Shown: positions 22,782 to 30,530 of the stretch, in pieces
Layout: each line of letters starts with the position of its first letter
Numbering within the stretch: the first letter of the stretch is position 1
Source: a virus
IMG/VR virus record: IMGVR_UViG_3300021092_000047
Location: 1 to 59,539 of that record
Reading direction: 5' to 3' (one strand)
Length of the DNA stretch: 59,539 nt
The notes under the pieces: model-generated
What the model saw: only the letters and a program-made list of their open reading frames with translations
Told to the model about the DNA's origin: nothing
The model's database searches: none
Program-made: the position numbers and the translations under genes

Positions 22782-23577
22782 GCCGCAACTCTATAAAGAC
22801 CCTCACTGATCTTTACGCTTGCGGCAATGTGGTCCTGTAACTGGACCGCTTAGAGAGTGAGCTCTGCATTTTTCTACCTGTATGCTCAGGCTCTTATCGT
22901 AGGAATACGAGCAGTTTCCGCTTGCTAAGCGATCCGGAACTTCCCCGAATTAATTACAGGCCCCTACGCGGTAGCTTTGCGTATCATTTTACGTTTGACA
23001 AAACGCCAGACTCACACTGGGTGTCTTAATCGTTTTTGATCAAAACATCTGCTAACTTTATTTCAGTGGAGTTAGTAACCACGTCGCTTATCATTTAACG
23101 AGGAAGTTCTCCTCGGGACGTTCACTGTTTTTCAGCTTCACCGCAACTCGTAAAAGAATGAGTCGCAGCGCTGGTCAAGACTTCAGTGACTTAGAAGTAG
23201 TGCCAGACAGTTTTTCGTTTTCTGGGGGATTAGTCCAACCCCGAAACTGTGCCATGTGTACTCATACACACCCCACAGTAATGCTTACATCAGATCTCTT
23301 ATAGAAGCAAGAGATCGAGCTAAAGACGACTCAAACGCTAGCCGCCTGCGAATAGTCTAGTGACAAAAAGAACGCGGTTACACGCGGTCACTAGATTACT
23401 CGACTTTAGCCGGTGAAAGTGTTTTTGCTTACACACTTCGTCCGACCAGAGGAGACTTAAGTCTTTCCTCATCTTATTCTGACACGTTTTGTATCAGAAT
23501 TTAGATTTGGAATAGGTAGGTTTTGCCTCAATCAATAATGACACGATTTTGATTAAAATTTAGATTTATTTGCAGGC
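22782..23577 (-). ncRNA. Large structured noncoding RNA (about 0.8 kb)
   Basis: No ORF of note on either strand, but at least fifteen consecutive inverted repeats: GCCGCAA/TTGCGGC, TAAAGA/TCTTTA, GGTCC/GGACC, TCGTA/TACGA, CTAACT/AGTTAG, CGAGGA/TCCTCG, ACTTC/GAAGT, ACAGTTT/AAACTGT, TGTGTA/TACACA, GATCTCTT/AAGAGATC, TCTAGTGAC/GTCACTAGA enclosing CGCG/CGCG, AAGTGT/ACACTT, GAGGA/TCCTC, TTCTGA/TCAGAA and AATCA/TGATT. Strand is inferred from the surrounding operon, A-rich loops and a hairpin terminator downstream on the - strand; a GGAA tetraloop and one U-G pair would argue for the + strand. Size and phage context recall GOLLD/ROOL RNAs, but I cannot match their consensus by eye. Confidence 0.7.
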
Positions 23578-23880
23578 TTAGAAAGTGTACTCAGTGACGC
23601 GCCCGTTATTAGCAGCGCGAATGCGTACCTTTTCGGCATTCAACATTTTTTTGAGTCGTTGTTTCTTTTCAACACCCATGGCGATTAGAGAGCTCTTGAT
23701 GCCGTTGATAGCGTTGACTCGCCTAGAGCTGCTTCTATTGCAGCGGCCACAACCTGACTTAGTTTTCTCTGCCAGTTTCAAACCGGAAAGAAATGGAAAC
23801 TCTTTAAGAAACGTAGGATTGCCTGCCATTGCGACCAATACTGACTCTTCGATAATCATTAATTTGGTTGGTTCAGCCAT
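23578..23880 (-). CDS. 100-aa basic hypothetical protein
   Basis: MAEPTKLMIIEESVLVAMAG... with AAGGAG upstream of the ATG. The middle (SGCGRCNRSSSRRVNAINGI) carries a C-x2-C pair, and the C-terminal half is Lys/Arg-rich (EKKQRLKKMLNAEKVRIRAA), suggesting nucleic-acid binding. Its stop directly abuts the large structured RNA block; an RNA-binding partner role is only a guess. Confidence 0.62.
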   Translation of the reverse strand: MAEPTKLMIIEESVLVAMAGNPTFLKEFPFLSGLKLAEKTKSGCGRCNRSSSRRVNAINGIKSSLIAMGVEKKQRLKKMLNAEKVRIRAANNGRVTEYTF

Positions 23881-23890
23881 GCTTGTCTCC

Positions 23891-24346
23891 TTACAGGCTT
23901 TGAGAGGACTGAGAGGACTCTGATCCTGGATCGGGAGGACCAGGACACCATACGTCTTGAATAGCTTGAAGCTGCGTTAGGCGTTCCATTGCTGAAATTA
24001 AAACACAAACTTCAGATTGTATTTCTGTCCAAATTGAATCTGCTTGTGCTGTAGACGCTACGTCCAACTCGACATAAGGCAAGCGGTAAAAAGGCCAGCT
24101 TTGATCCGGATCAGGCTCACCGGCAGGAATTGCAGCTAACTGTGGCGGTCCGGCGACGGCTTCAAACGTGTCACAAGATTGTTGCGTGTATGGGCTAGGT
24201 AGATTTCGCCGGTAAACAAAAATGTTAGAGTCAATGTCTGGACCTTCTACTGCGGTTACTTCGACTCGCAAACGGTAAGCTCCATAGTTGTTGAAGTTTA
24301 CGGTGTTAGCCGCATATCGCGTTAATCGAATCCGTCGAATGCTCAT
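23891..24346 (-). CDS. 151-aa hypothetical structural protein
   Basis: Start at the ATG at 24346 (MSIRRIRLTRYAANTVNFNN), six bases after GGAG. Beta-rich N-terminal half (YRLRVEVTAVEGPDIDSNIF), then a helix and a Ser/Pro-rich tail. It resembles small virion proteins by composition and sits at the end of the tail-tip cluster, but no family is recognised. Confidence 0.6.
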   Translation of the reverse strand: MSIRRIRLTRYAANTVNFNNYGAYRLRVEVTAVEGPDIDSNIFVYRRNLPSPYTQQSCDTFEAVAGPPQLAAIPAGEPDPDQSWPFYRLPYVELDVASTAQADSIWTEIQSEVCVLISAMERLTQLQAIQDVWCPGPPDPGSESSQSSQSL

Positions 24347-24347
24347 G

Positions 24348-24662
24348 CTACTCTCCATCCCAAATAACAGTTAGACCAGCCCGCGTATGCAGTTGGATGC
24401 GTTCTTTCTGTTTTCGTTTTTGTTGAATGTAATCAATCAACGGCTGCAAACTTTCAGGTTGAGTCTTGGCGCGGCAAGTTAATTCTTCCTGCCATTGATT
24501 ATACAGCGGTTCTCTTGCCAATCTTAGAGTACTTTTATCTTGTTCGGATATTGCAATTAGTTCTTCAGCTTTTTCTCGATACGGCTCAGCCCAGTTGACG
24601 ACTTCCCAGAACAATAGATCATTCCAAAGCTGCATTGTAACATTGTGGTCTAGAATAATCAT
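24348..24662 (-). CDS. 104-aa hypothetical protein
   Basis: MIILDHNVTMQLWNDLLFWE... mostly helical, with charged coiled-coil-like segments (YREKAEELIAISEQDKSTL, YIQQKRKQKERIQLHTRAGL). The ATG overlaps the stop of the glycosyltransferase gene (CGATGA) and its end abuts the 151-aa gene. Position and size are typical of a tail accessory or assembly factor. No family recognised. Confidence 0.62.
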   Translation of the reverse strand: MIILDHNVTMQLWNDLLFWEVVNWAEPYREKAEELIAISEQDKSTLRLAREPLYNQWQEELTCRAKTQPESLQPLIDYIQQKRKQKERIQLHTRAGLTVIWDGE

Positions 24663-26662
24663 CGACTAGGATCCCAAGGAAACTTCTCAGAATAACCGCG
24701 TCGCCCGCCTTGCTCTCGACTAGGACAGGCGATAAAACTTTTTCCCCTGTTCCACTGTCGAATCATAAAACCGGCTTGATGCAGTTGTTCGCCGATTGTT
24801 ATGTCTCCGCCATTATGCCCTAATCGACGGTCTGGAATATCGGCTAATCGCATTGCTTCCGTTGAAAGTGCCCAACACCAGCCAACGGCAAAATCGATGA
24901 TACTACCATTTGTTGTTTCCTGTTGACCTCCGCGCGTACGGAAAAACTTACCTCGATGCCACGGCGATTCGCGGAACCAAATATCAGGCCTTCCACCGCC
25001 TTTGCTATAAATTGAAATGTCGTGGTACATAATGTTACCAAACATGCGGTAACCGTAAGGATGACCGGCAATGATTGTCTGAGCCAAGTCAGATAGCCAA
25101 TGCGGTTGCACTACCCAAGTATCGTCATCAAGCCAAATGATGTAGTTAGTCTCAATCGGCTTATTTGGGTCCCAAAACATATCCCGCATGACGGGATATT
25201 TGTGCTTGTTAGCAACATTTACGTACAGCTTGGAAATCGGCAATGTTTTAAGAAAATCTAACGTAGCTGGTGCGGCTTCATTAGTAGCTACACGCAAGTC
25301 CATTCGCTCTGGAGGTACTGTCGCTAACAAACTTGAAAGACATTTTTTGGCAATGTCAGTATGTGGACCATAGCACAGAACACACACAGTAAACTTACCG
25401 CCAATTATGGCATGATCTAGAAGTGGAAGTTTTTTCTGAATCGTGCCGACACCGGCCCGCGTAAGCTCACGCGGGTGTACTTGATGATGCGGCTTTTGCT
25501 CGCGACTTTCAGTTGAAGGTTCACGTACAACTTTAACGTCTGGTATTGCTTCAACGGCACAATCTCGCACTCGAATTAGTTCTACCTTTGGAATTTGAAT
25601 TGCAGGCGCAGGATCTGCCTTCAATTCCGGAATTGAAGGCATTGGAAATTCTTTTGGGGTGCCAATAGGTGGAAGTATTTTCTTGTCGTAGTAATCCATG
25701 ACAGCCTCAACAACATGATCAGATAAAATGAGATCCTGGCATTTAGCTACAGCGTGCGTAACTGCGGGACGCACTGGGTTACGGCACAACGTGTAGCTCT
25801 TGCGAGTTAAGTCTGAAGGATCTAGCGGTATTGTACGCTTCTTCCAGCAACCTTGTTTGTCACAGCAATCTAGTAGTCCAATGGTATGCAGAAACTTGTG
25901 CTCGACATTTACTGAATTTGCTTGCACACCAAAAGCTTGAAAGTTATTTACATAGGCTTCAAACCAAGGTTCTTCTCGTCCCCCTGCGTAAACCACGCAA
26001 GGTTTCTCAAACGCAGCAGCAATGTGCATAGCTCCGGTAACCCCGCAGATGACACCGTCCGCATGCAGAATGATATTCCATAAGTCTCTTACGTTCTCTG
26101 TTTGTCCTAGCAAGTTTGTACAATTATGCAGAGGTGGATGGACATGATTTGAGTGTACTGCACCAACTTGTACGCAATGAATACCCTGACTTAGAAGTTT
26201 ATCTACGACTTCTTGAGCTCGATGCGCGTGCCAGTGCTTAGTGGTCAGATCTAGTTTACCGCCTGACAGGATTACCCAGTACCGCCCTTGTATTCGACGT
26301 ATGCGTTCTTCTGCGGTTAGATGCAGATCGGGCTTAGGCTCAGTTACCGGTACTTTGATTCCGGTTTTGCGCCAGAAATCGTAGTGATACCAAGCAAGGA
26401 TGTGCGTCATTACACGCTGCTGTCCGTAATGCGCATATCCGTTCCACTTAATCGCATCACCCCAGCTAACTTCTACGCGCGTTGCTTGTGTCTTGCTGTC
26501 AAATCGAGCAATATATGGGTTGTTCCACCACACATTGGTGAAGTGCGTATCAACCTGTATCTCGTACTCGCCTGGATAGGCTTTGTGGATGTCTCGAATT
26601 AGTGCCGTTAGTAGTATCGTGTCTCCAAGCGCCCACTTGTGGCGTATCGTCAGACGCTTCAC
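24659..26662 (-). CDS. Bifunctional glycosyltransferase, GT9-like plus GT2-like
   Basis: 667 aa from a GTG at 26662, six bases after GGAG. The N-terminal 270 residues follow the heptosyltransferase (GT9) pattern: HKWALGDTILLTALIRDI, WVILSGGKLDLTTKHWHAHR, and ADGVICGVTGAMHIAAAFEK then PCVVYAGG. A Pro-rich linker with Cys residues (about 320-405) leads to a GT2/GT-A domain: FTVCVLCYGPHTDI, then the metal-binding WLDDDTW near residue 523 and an acceptor-type GGDITIGEQL. Two transferase folds in one chain suggest addition of a disaccharide. The neighbouring collagen-like fibre gene is a likely acceptor (inference), since collagen-like proteins are often glycosylated. Confidence 0.82.
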   Translation of the reverse strand: MKRLTIRHKWALGDTILLTALIRDIHKAYPGEYEIQVDTHFTNVWWNNPYIARFDSKTQATRVEVSWGDAIKWNGYAHYGQQRVMTHILAWYHYDFWRKTGIKVPVTEPKPDLHLTAEERIRRIQGRYWVILSGGKLDLTTKHWHAHRAQEVVDKLLSQGIHCVQVGAVHSNHVHPPLHNCTNLLGQTENVRDLWNIILHADGVICGVTGAMHIAAAFEKPCVVYAGGREEPWFEAYVNNFQAFGVQANSVNVEHKFLHTIGLLDCCDKQGCWKKRTIPLDPSDLTRKSYTLCRNPVRPAVTHAVAKCQDLILSDHVVEAVMDYYDKKILPPIGTPKEFPMPSIPELKADPAPAIQIPKVELIRVRDCAVEAIPDVKVVREPSTESREQKPHHQVHPRELTRAGVGTIQKKLPLLDHAIIGGKFTVCVLCYGPHTDIAKKCLSSLLATVPPERMDLRVATNEAAPATLDFLKTLPISKLYVNVANKHKYPVMRDMFWDPNKPIETNYIIWLDDDTWVVQPHWLSDLAQTIIAGHPYGYRMFGNIMYHDISIYSKGGGRPDIWFRESPWHRGKFFRTRGGQQETTNGSIIDFAVGWCWALSTEAMRLADIPDRRLGHNGGDITIGEQLHQAGFMIRQWNRGKSFIACPSREQGGRRGYSEKFPWDPSR

Positions 26663-26677
26663 ACATCACTCCTTGAG

Positions 26678-27022
26678 TCAATGTTCATGAGGAACTGCAT
26701 TAGATAATTGAGGATGTCTTGCGATACACCAGTCTCGAACTCGAGGGCCAAGCTGACAACCAGCACCGTCAATTCCAAACTTAGAAAAAAAGTCTTTACC
26801 TCCTTCTTCTGGTTTTACGGTTACTTGTACTGCCGTCATCGGTTGGCGTCCTGCTTGGTATGCTTCATTAGAACGCCAAATTTTGAAGACACCAATGAAA
26901 GCCTGAAGCTCAAAGTTTAGATGTACTTCAGTCAACACTGCGTAAGCGTTTGAAATGTCTTCTGTTCCCTGAGGATCTTCAATCGTTAGGGAACAGGCCA
27001 TTGGATAAAGATCTACAGCCAC
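26678..27022 (-). CDS. 114-aa hypothetical protein
   Basis: Begins at a GTG (27022) with a weak AAGAAAG upstream; ATG within MACSL is the alternative. Beta-rich (YAVLTEVHLNFELQAFIGVF, AVQVTVKPEEGGKDFF) with two Cys near the C-terminus. Lies between the collagen-like fibre and the glycosyltransferase, consistent with a virion or fibre accessory protein. No family recognised. Confidence 0.55.
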   Translation of the reverse strand: MAVDLYPMACSLTIEDPQGTEDISNAYAVLTEVHLNFELQAFIGVFKIWRSNEAYQAGRQPMTAVQVTVKPEEGGKDFFSKFGIDGAGCQLGPRVRDWCIARHPQLSNAVPHEH

Positions 27023-27037
27023 AACATTACTTTCTTG

Positions 27038-28663
27038 CTAAAGCGTTATTGATTCCAAGACAAAGCGAAATAACTTTCCGCTACTTTCTTTGTAAACCAA
27101 CGTTTGTTGATTTACCGAATAGTATAGTGTGTCGTTAGCCGCTTCGTCATCTAGTAGCTGTGTAATTTTTAGTCCACCCGCGGCATCTGTCGCCGATCGA
27201 CCAGGAGGGCCTTGCGGTCCAACAAGTGTTGAAATAAAGCTGGAGTCAAGAAACGGCGTAATGTCAAAGTTTTTAGACGGTAAGTAAGGATTAAAATTGT
27301 CGCCAAGGCGCATCTCGGGAACTGTTGTTGGGTTAGGTGGTTGCGGATTTCCAGTAGCGCCGGATGACCCTGTAGCCCCTGGAGGCCCTGTATCCCCTGG
27401 AGGCCCTGGAGGCCCTGGAGGCCCTGGAGGCCCGGAAGGACATTCTGTACAACCTCCGGGTGCGCCCTGCGGTCCCGGATAGCCTTGCGGACCTTCAGAA
27501 CCTTGCGGACCTGACGGGCCTTGCGGACCCTGCGGACCTGCAGAACCTGGCAGGCCTTGCGGACCTGCAGAACCTGGCAGGCCTTGCGGGCCAGGAAAGC
27601 CGTAAGGTCCAAACGGCCCAGGAGGACCTTGCGGACCCTGCGGACCTGCAGAACCTTGCGGACCTGCAGAACCTTGCGGACCCTGCGGGCCGCCCAAACC
27701 TTGGGGGCCGCTCAAACCTTGGGGGCCGTCTACCCCCTGATGTCCTGCGGGACCCGCGGGGCCTGGAGGGCCGTTTGGGCCTGGGGGGCCGTCTGGGCCT
27801 TGAGGACCGTCTGGGCCTTGAGGACCGTCTGGGCCTTGAGGGCCTTCTGAGCCGTCTTGGCCTTCTGGGCCTGGAGGGCCGTCTGGGCCTGGAGGGCCGT
27901 CTGGGCCTGGGGGGCCGTCTGGGCCTGGGGGGCCGTCTGGGCCTGGGGGTCCGTCTGGGCCTGGAGGGCCGTCTGGGCCTGGGGGTCCGTCTGGGCCTGG
28001 GGGTCCGTCTGGGCCTGGGGGGCCGTCTGGGCCTTCTGGGCCTGGAGGGCCGTCTGGGCCTTCTGGGCCTTCTGGGCCGTCTGGGCCTTGGGGGCCTTCT
28101 GGGCCTTGGGGGCCTTCTGGGCCTTGGGCGCCGATATCTCCGCCAGGCGGGCCTGGCGGACCTTGCGGACCTTGAAGTCCGACTTGAGGACATGGAAATA
28201 CGATGTCTAAATCAAATTCATAAGTACAATCATCCTTTTTGATAACATTCAAAAAAGCTGAAGGCGGACCACAAGGGCCAATTGAATTGCCGTTACTGCC
28301 GCCAATACTGCTAGAGGTAATACTAGGACACGGAAAATCAATCTCTAAATTAAAGTCGTAGTCACAGCATTCGCCTTTAATTACAGAGAAAAAAGCGCGC
28401 TCTTGTCCGACTGGAACAATACGTACCTCTGCCTCAGCGCCAGAAGCCTCACCGTCAAAGGTTATGAGCGGGCATAAAGGCTCCGGCTCAAGCAGTGGTA
28501 TTAAATACGGCGGACAATCCCATATCGTTTCCGGCGAGGTAAGCACCTGCGGATTAGTAATCCAATCACCTTCCGGTATTGGAAAAATACAAGGAACGTC
28601 ACACTTGATGATGTCAAATACAGGTTCTTGTGATCCTTGCGGGCAAGGCGTTGTTGGAGCCAT
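27038..28663 (-). CDS. Collagen-like tail fibre or tip protein
   Basis: 541 aa from the ATG at 28663 after GGAGGAG. Cys-rich N-terminal domain (about 1-160) with paired repeats ([25 protein letters not shown]), then a Gly-X-Y collagen domain at about 163-431 rich in [12 protein letters not shown] and GPEGPQ, a short [18 protein letters not shown] segment, and a C-terminal domain ([20 protein letters not shown]). Collagen triple helices form trimeric fibres in phage tails. The protein lies beside a two-domain glycosyltransferase. Host-surface adhesion is probable but inferred. Confidence 0.85.
   Translation of the reverse strand: MAPTTPCPQGSQEPVFDIIKCDVPCIFPIPEGDWITNPQVLTSPETIWDCPPYLIPLLEPEPLCPLITFDGEASGAEAEVRIVPVGQERAFFSVIKGECCDYDFNLEIDFPCPSITSSSIGGSNGNSIGPCGPPSAFLNVIKKDDCTYEFDLDIVFPCPQVGLQGPQGPPGPPGGDIGAQGPEGPQGPEGPQGPDGPEGPEGPDGPPGPEGPDGPPGPDGPPGPDGPPGPDGPPGPDGPPGPDGPPGPDGPPGPDGPPGPDGPPGPEGQDGSEGPQGPDGPQGPDGPQGPDGPPGPNGPPGPAGPAGHQGVDGPQGLSGPQGLGGPQGPQGSAGPQGSAGPQGPQGPPGPFGPYGFPGPQGLPGSAGPQGLPGSAGPQGPQGPSGPQGSEGPQGYPGPQGAPGGCTECPSGPPGPPGPPGPPGDTGPPGATGSSGATGNPQPPNPTTVPEMRLGDNFNPYLPSKNFDITPFLDSSFISTLVGPQGPPGRSATDAAGGLKITQLLDDEAANDTLYYSVNQQTLVYKESSGKLFRFVLESITL
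27370..28175 (-). repeat. Minisatellite encoding Gly-X-Y repeats
   Basis: Tandem GC-rich units of 9 and 18 bases (for example GGCCGTCTGGGCCTGGGG) within the collagen-like gene, most regular at 27770-28130. Length polymorphism by slippage is expected. All reading frames stay open here, giving several spurious long ORFs. Confidence 0.9.
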
Positions 28664-28679
28664 GATAAACTGCTCCTCC

Positions 28680-29702
28680 TTAAATCGACTCAGAAACTGC
28701 GGAGTAAAGACAGAGCGACAAATCAACTAAGTTAATATCAACAATCAACTTGTTGGCGTTCGTATCTGCCGTGATAGCAACACCTGTACCCGCAAACAAA
28801 GTCAAATTTGGTCCCGCCAATCCATTAACCGTACGCAGCACTTCATCGCAGTAATAATCACCCGAAAATAGATTATTTTCAGCGCCAATAGGTGGTGTTT
28901 CTTCTAGGAAAAGTGGAATTTGTTCACACGGCTCACCCCGCCCTGCATTAATTACCGCAGTGAGTTGAATAGTGTTGGCTAGATTGTTTTGACTGATTGA
29001 CATGTTGTAGCCCGCGCGCAATCGTAAATCGCCTTGTAAACATTCTTGATTTACATAGATAATCCCTGTCGGAAAAGGCCACTGATTAGGCGGGCAATCC
29101 GCAGGACGCGAAGCTCGCGTTCGATCGGCGTTAGCTATATTGATTGATACCAGTTGGTTTTGGTCTAAGTTCTGAATTAACGCAGGCTCTACAACTGCTT
29201 CGTCACTACTGGTGCGCGTAATCGTTTCGCTGATGCCTAAACGAACCACAATCTGCTCAATTCGTCCGGTAACTAAATAACCTGACCAAAAAGGCTCACC
29301 GCATTCTGCGTCTAGAATAGATTCAGACAATGACAGCGACAGCGATTGACTTACTGGAAAAGGGTTAGGAATGTCGCTGTCGACAAACTCCCGTGCGTAT
29401 AGCGGGTCTGAAGTATCTCGACTAAAAATAATTGGAGTGTTTACTAAATTAGGAGCGTCAGAACGAAATTCAAAATCAAGACGAGTCGCATTTAATCGAG
29501 ATATTTTGTACAGAAAAACCGAATGTACACCTTCAACAAACCCGGATTCGGGACCCATAACAAAACCACAATCAGCAATAAAGTCATCAGGTAATTGCAG
29601 CATCGTTACCGGACCGCTAGGCGGAGTATTTACACCAGCAGTTCCTTTCTGAAAAGGAAATGTTCGATTGATGTTGTCGTTAAAAAAGTTAGGACGCGGC
29701 AC
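28680..29702 (-). CDS. Tail-tip structural protein, N..R..P motif family
   Basis: 340 aa from a GTG at 29702. The N-terminus [12 protein letters not shown] matches the Asn-x-x-Arg-x-aromatic-Pro motif shared with the proteins at 30530 and 33907, and [12 protein letters not shown] resembles their INGV/INGI segment. Beta-rich, Ser-rich ([13 protein letters not shown]) with paired Cys. Likely part of a tail-tip or baseplate periphery assembly. No named family recognised. Confidence 0.6.
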   Translation of the reverse strand: MPRPNFFNDNINRTFPFQKGTAGVNTPPSGPVTMLQLPDDFIADCGFVMGPESGFVEGVHSVFLYKISRLNATRLDFEFRSDAPNLVNTPIIFSRDTSDPLYAREFVDSDIPNPFPVSQSLSLSLSESILDAECGEPFWSGYLVTGRIEQIVVRLGISETITRTSSDEAVVEPALIQNLDQNQLVSINIANADRTRASRPADCPPNQWPFPTGIIYVNQECLQGDLRLRAGYNMSISQNNLANTIQLTAVINAGRGEPCEQIPLFLEETPPIGAENNLFSGDYYCDEVLRTVNGLAGPNLTLFAGTGVAITADTNANKLIVDINLVDLSLCLYSAVSESI

Positions 29703-29711
29703 GATTTAATC

Positions 29712-30530
29712 TCACTGCAGATTGTCGTTGTTGTTAGGTGTATTTCCTTCGACCGTAAGCACAATTCCTTCCGCCGTAGTTCTTACTCGCAAGGCGGCAT
29801 CAGCCGCTAAAGCGTCATTCATTTGAAGGTTAAAATTGCCATACGCATCTGGCTGACAGTCATACATTGTAACTCCATTCAACACGCGAATTGTACGAAT
29901 AGGGTTAATCGGAACAAACAAATCGTCAGGAGAGCAGAGTCGTTGAAGGTACAACGGATCCCCTATAACATCAACTCGTAGACGTAACACCGGATTGTTG
30001 TCTTGATCGGTTGTTACTTCGGTACGAAGCAAGACACCATCCTCGCCAACAAGCCAAACGCGACCGGAAAGTATTTCACCAGTTTCTAGTCGTAATCCGC
30101 TGACTCCTGGATCCGGAACAGGCATTTGACAGGTAACGCAAAACTCAGTCTGGCTTCTTTCAAACGCATGCGTACCTACGCCCCAAGCCGATACTAATGA
30201 AAGCCTATCTGGTTCACTAACAAGCACACCACCAGGTCTTCCATTTATATCCTTGAGCTGAATCACACCTTCAGTTGCAGGGATACTCACAGTACCGGAT
30301 AGTCTTAACGGATCTACACTGTCGCCTACATAAATAGTGAACTGATCAGAGCGAACGATAACCCTAGAAACATAGTAACGCCCGCCGCTAGCTACTGAAT
30401 ACAAATGGGCATCTAAAAAAGTACCTTCTAAGAAGCTAACACGCCCGTTAGACAACCGTGCTGTAGCGATAAAAGGGTACTTAGTATTTTCTAGCGAGGC
30501 TATGAACTCAGGAAAGCGAATGTTATCCAT
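29712..30530 (-). CDS. Tail-tip structural protein, INGV-type
   Basis: 272 aa, ATG at 30530 after GAGGTGA, overlapping the previous stop by one base. Beta-rich with NTKYPFIATARLSNGRVSFL near the N-terminus and IRVLNGVTMYDCQPDAYGNF in the C-terminal domain, the latter matching the motif in the 33907 gene (INGIRPTSDGNFNF). The C-terminus is Asn-rich. Probably a virion adhesin or tip component; function inferred from position. Confidence 0.6.
   Translation of the reverse strand: MDNIRFPEFIASLENTKYPFIATARLSNGRVSFLEGTFLDAHLYSVASGGRYYVSRVIVRSDQFTIYVGDSVDPLRLSGTVSIPATEGVIQLKDINGRPGGVLVSEPDRLSLVSAWGVGTHAFERSQTEFCVTCQMPVPDPGVSGLRLETGEILSGRVWLVGEDGVLLRTEVTTDQDNNPVLRLRVDVIGDPLYLQRLCSPDDLFVPINPIRTIRVLNGVTMYDCQPDAYGNFNLQMNDALAADAALRVRTTAEGIVLTVEGNTPNNNDNLQ

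Noticed and set aside
19181-22784. Repeated element as a self-cleaving ribozyme or known riboswitch (hammerhead, twister, TPP, T-box)
   Set aside because: The hammerhead CUGANGA/GAAA core, T-box core and TPP core are absent; partial resemblance of CCAAGCCC to ribozyme cores was not enough.
27370-28175. Possible CRISPR or regulatory array from the regular repeats
   Set aside because: No unique spacers; repeats are contiguous and coding.
27460-28242. Long frames (260 codons +, 232 codons -) over the collagen region encoding Leu/Gly or Arg/Pro-rich repeats
   Set aside because: They arise from reading the 9/18-base minisatellite in other frames; only the Gly-X-Y frame connects to real N- and C-terminal domains and a ribosome site.
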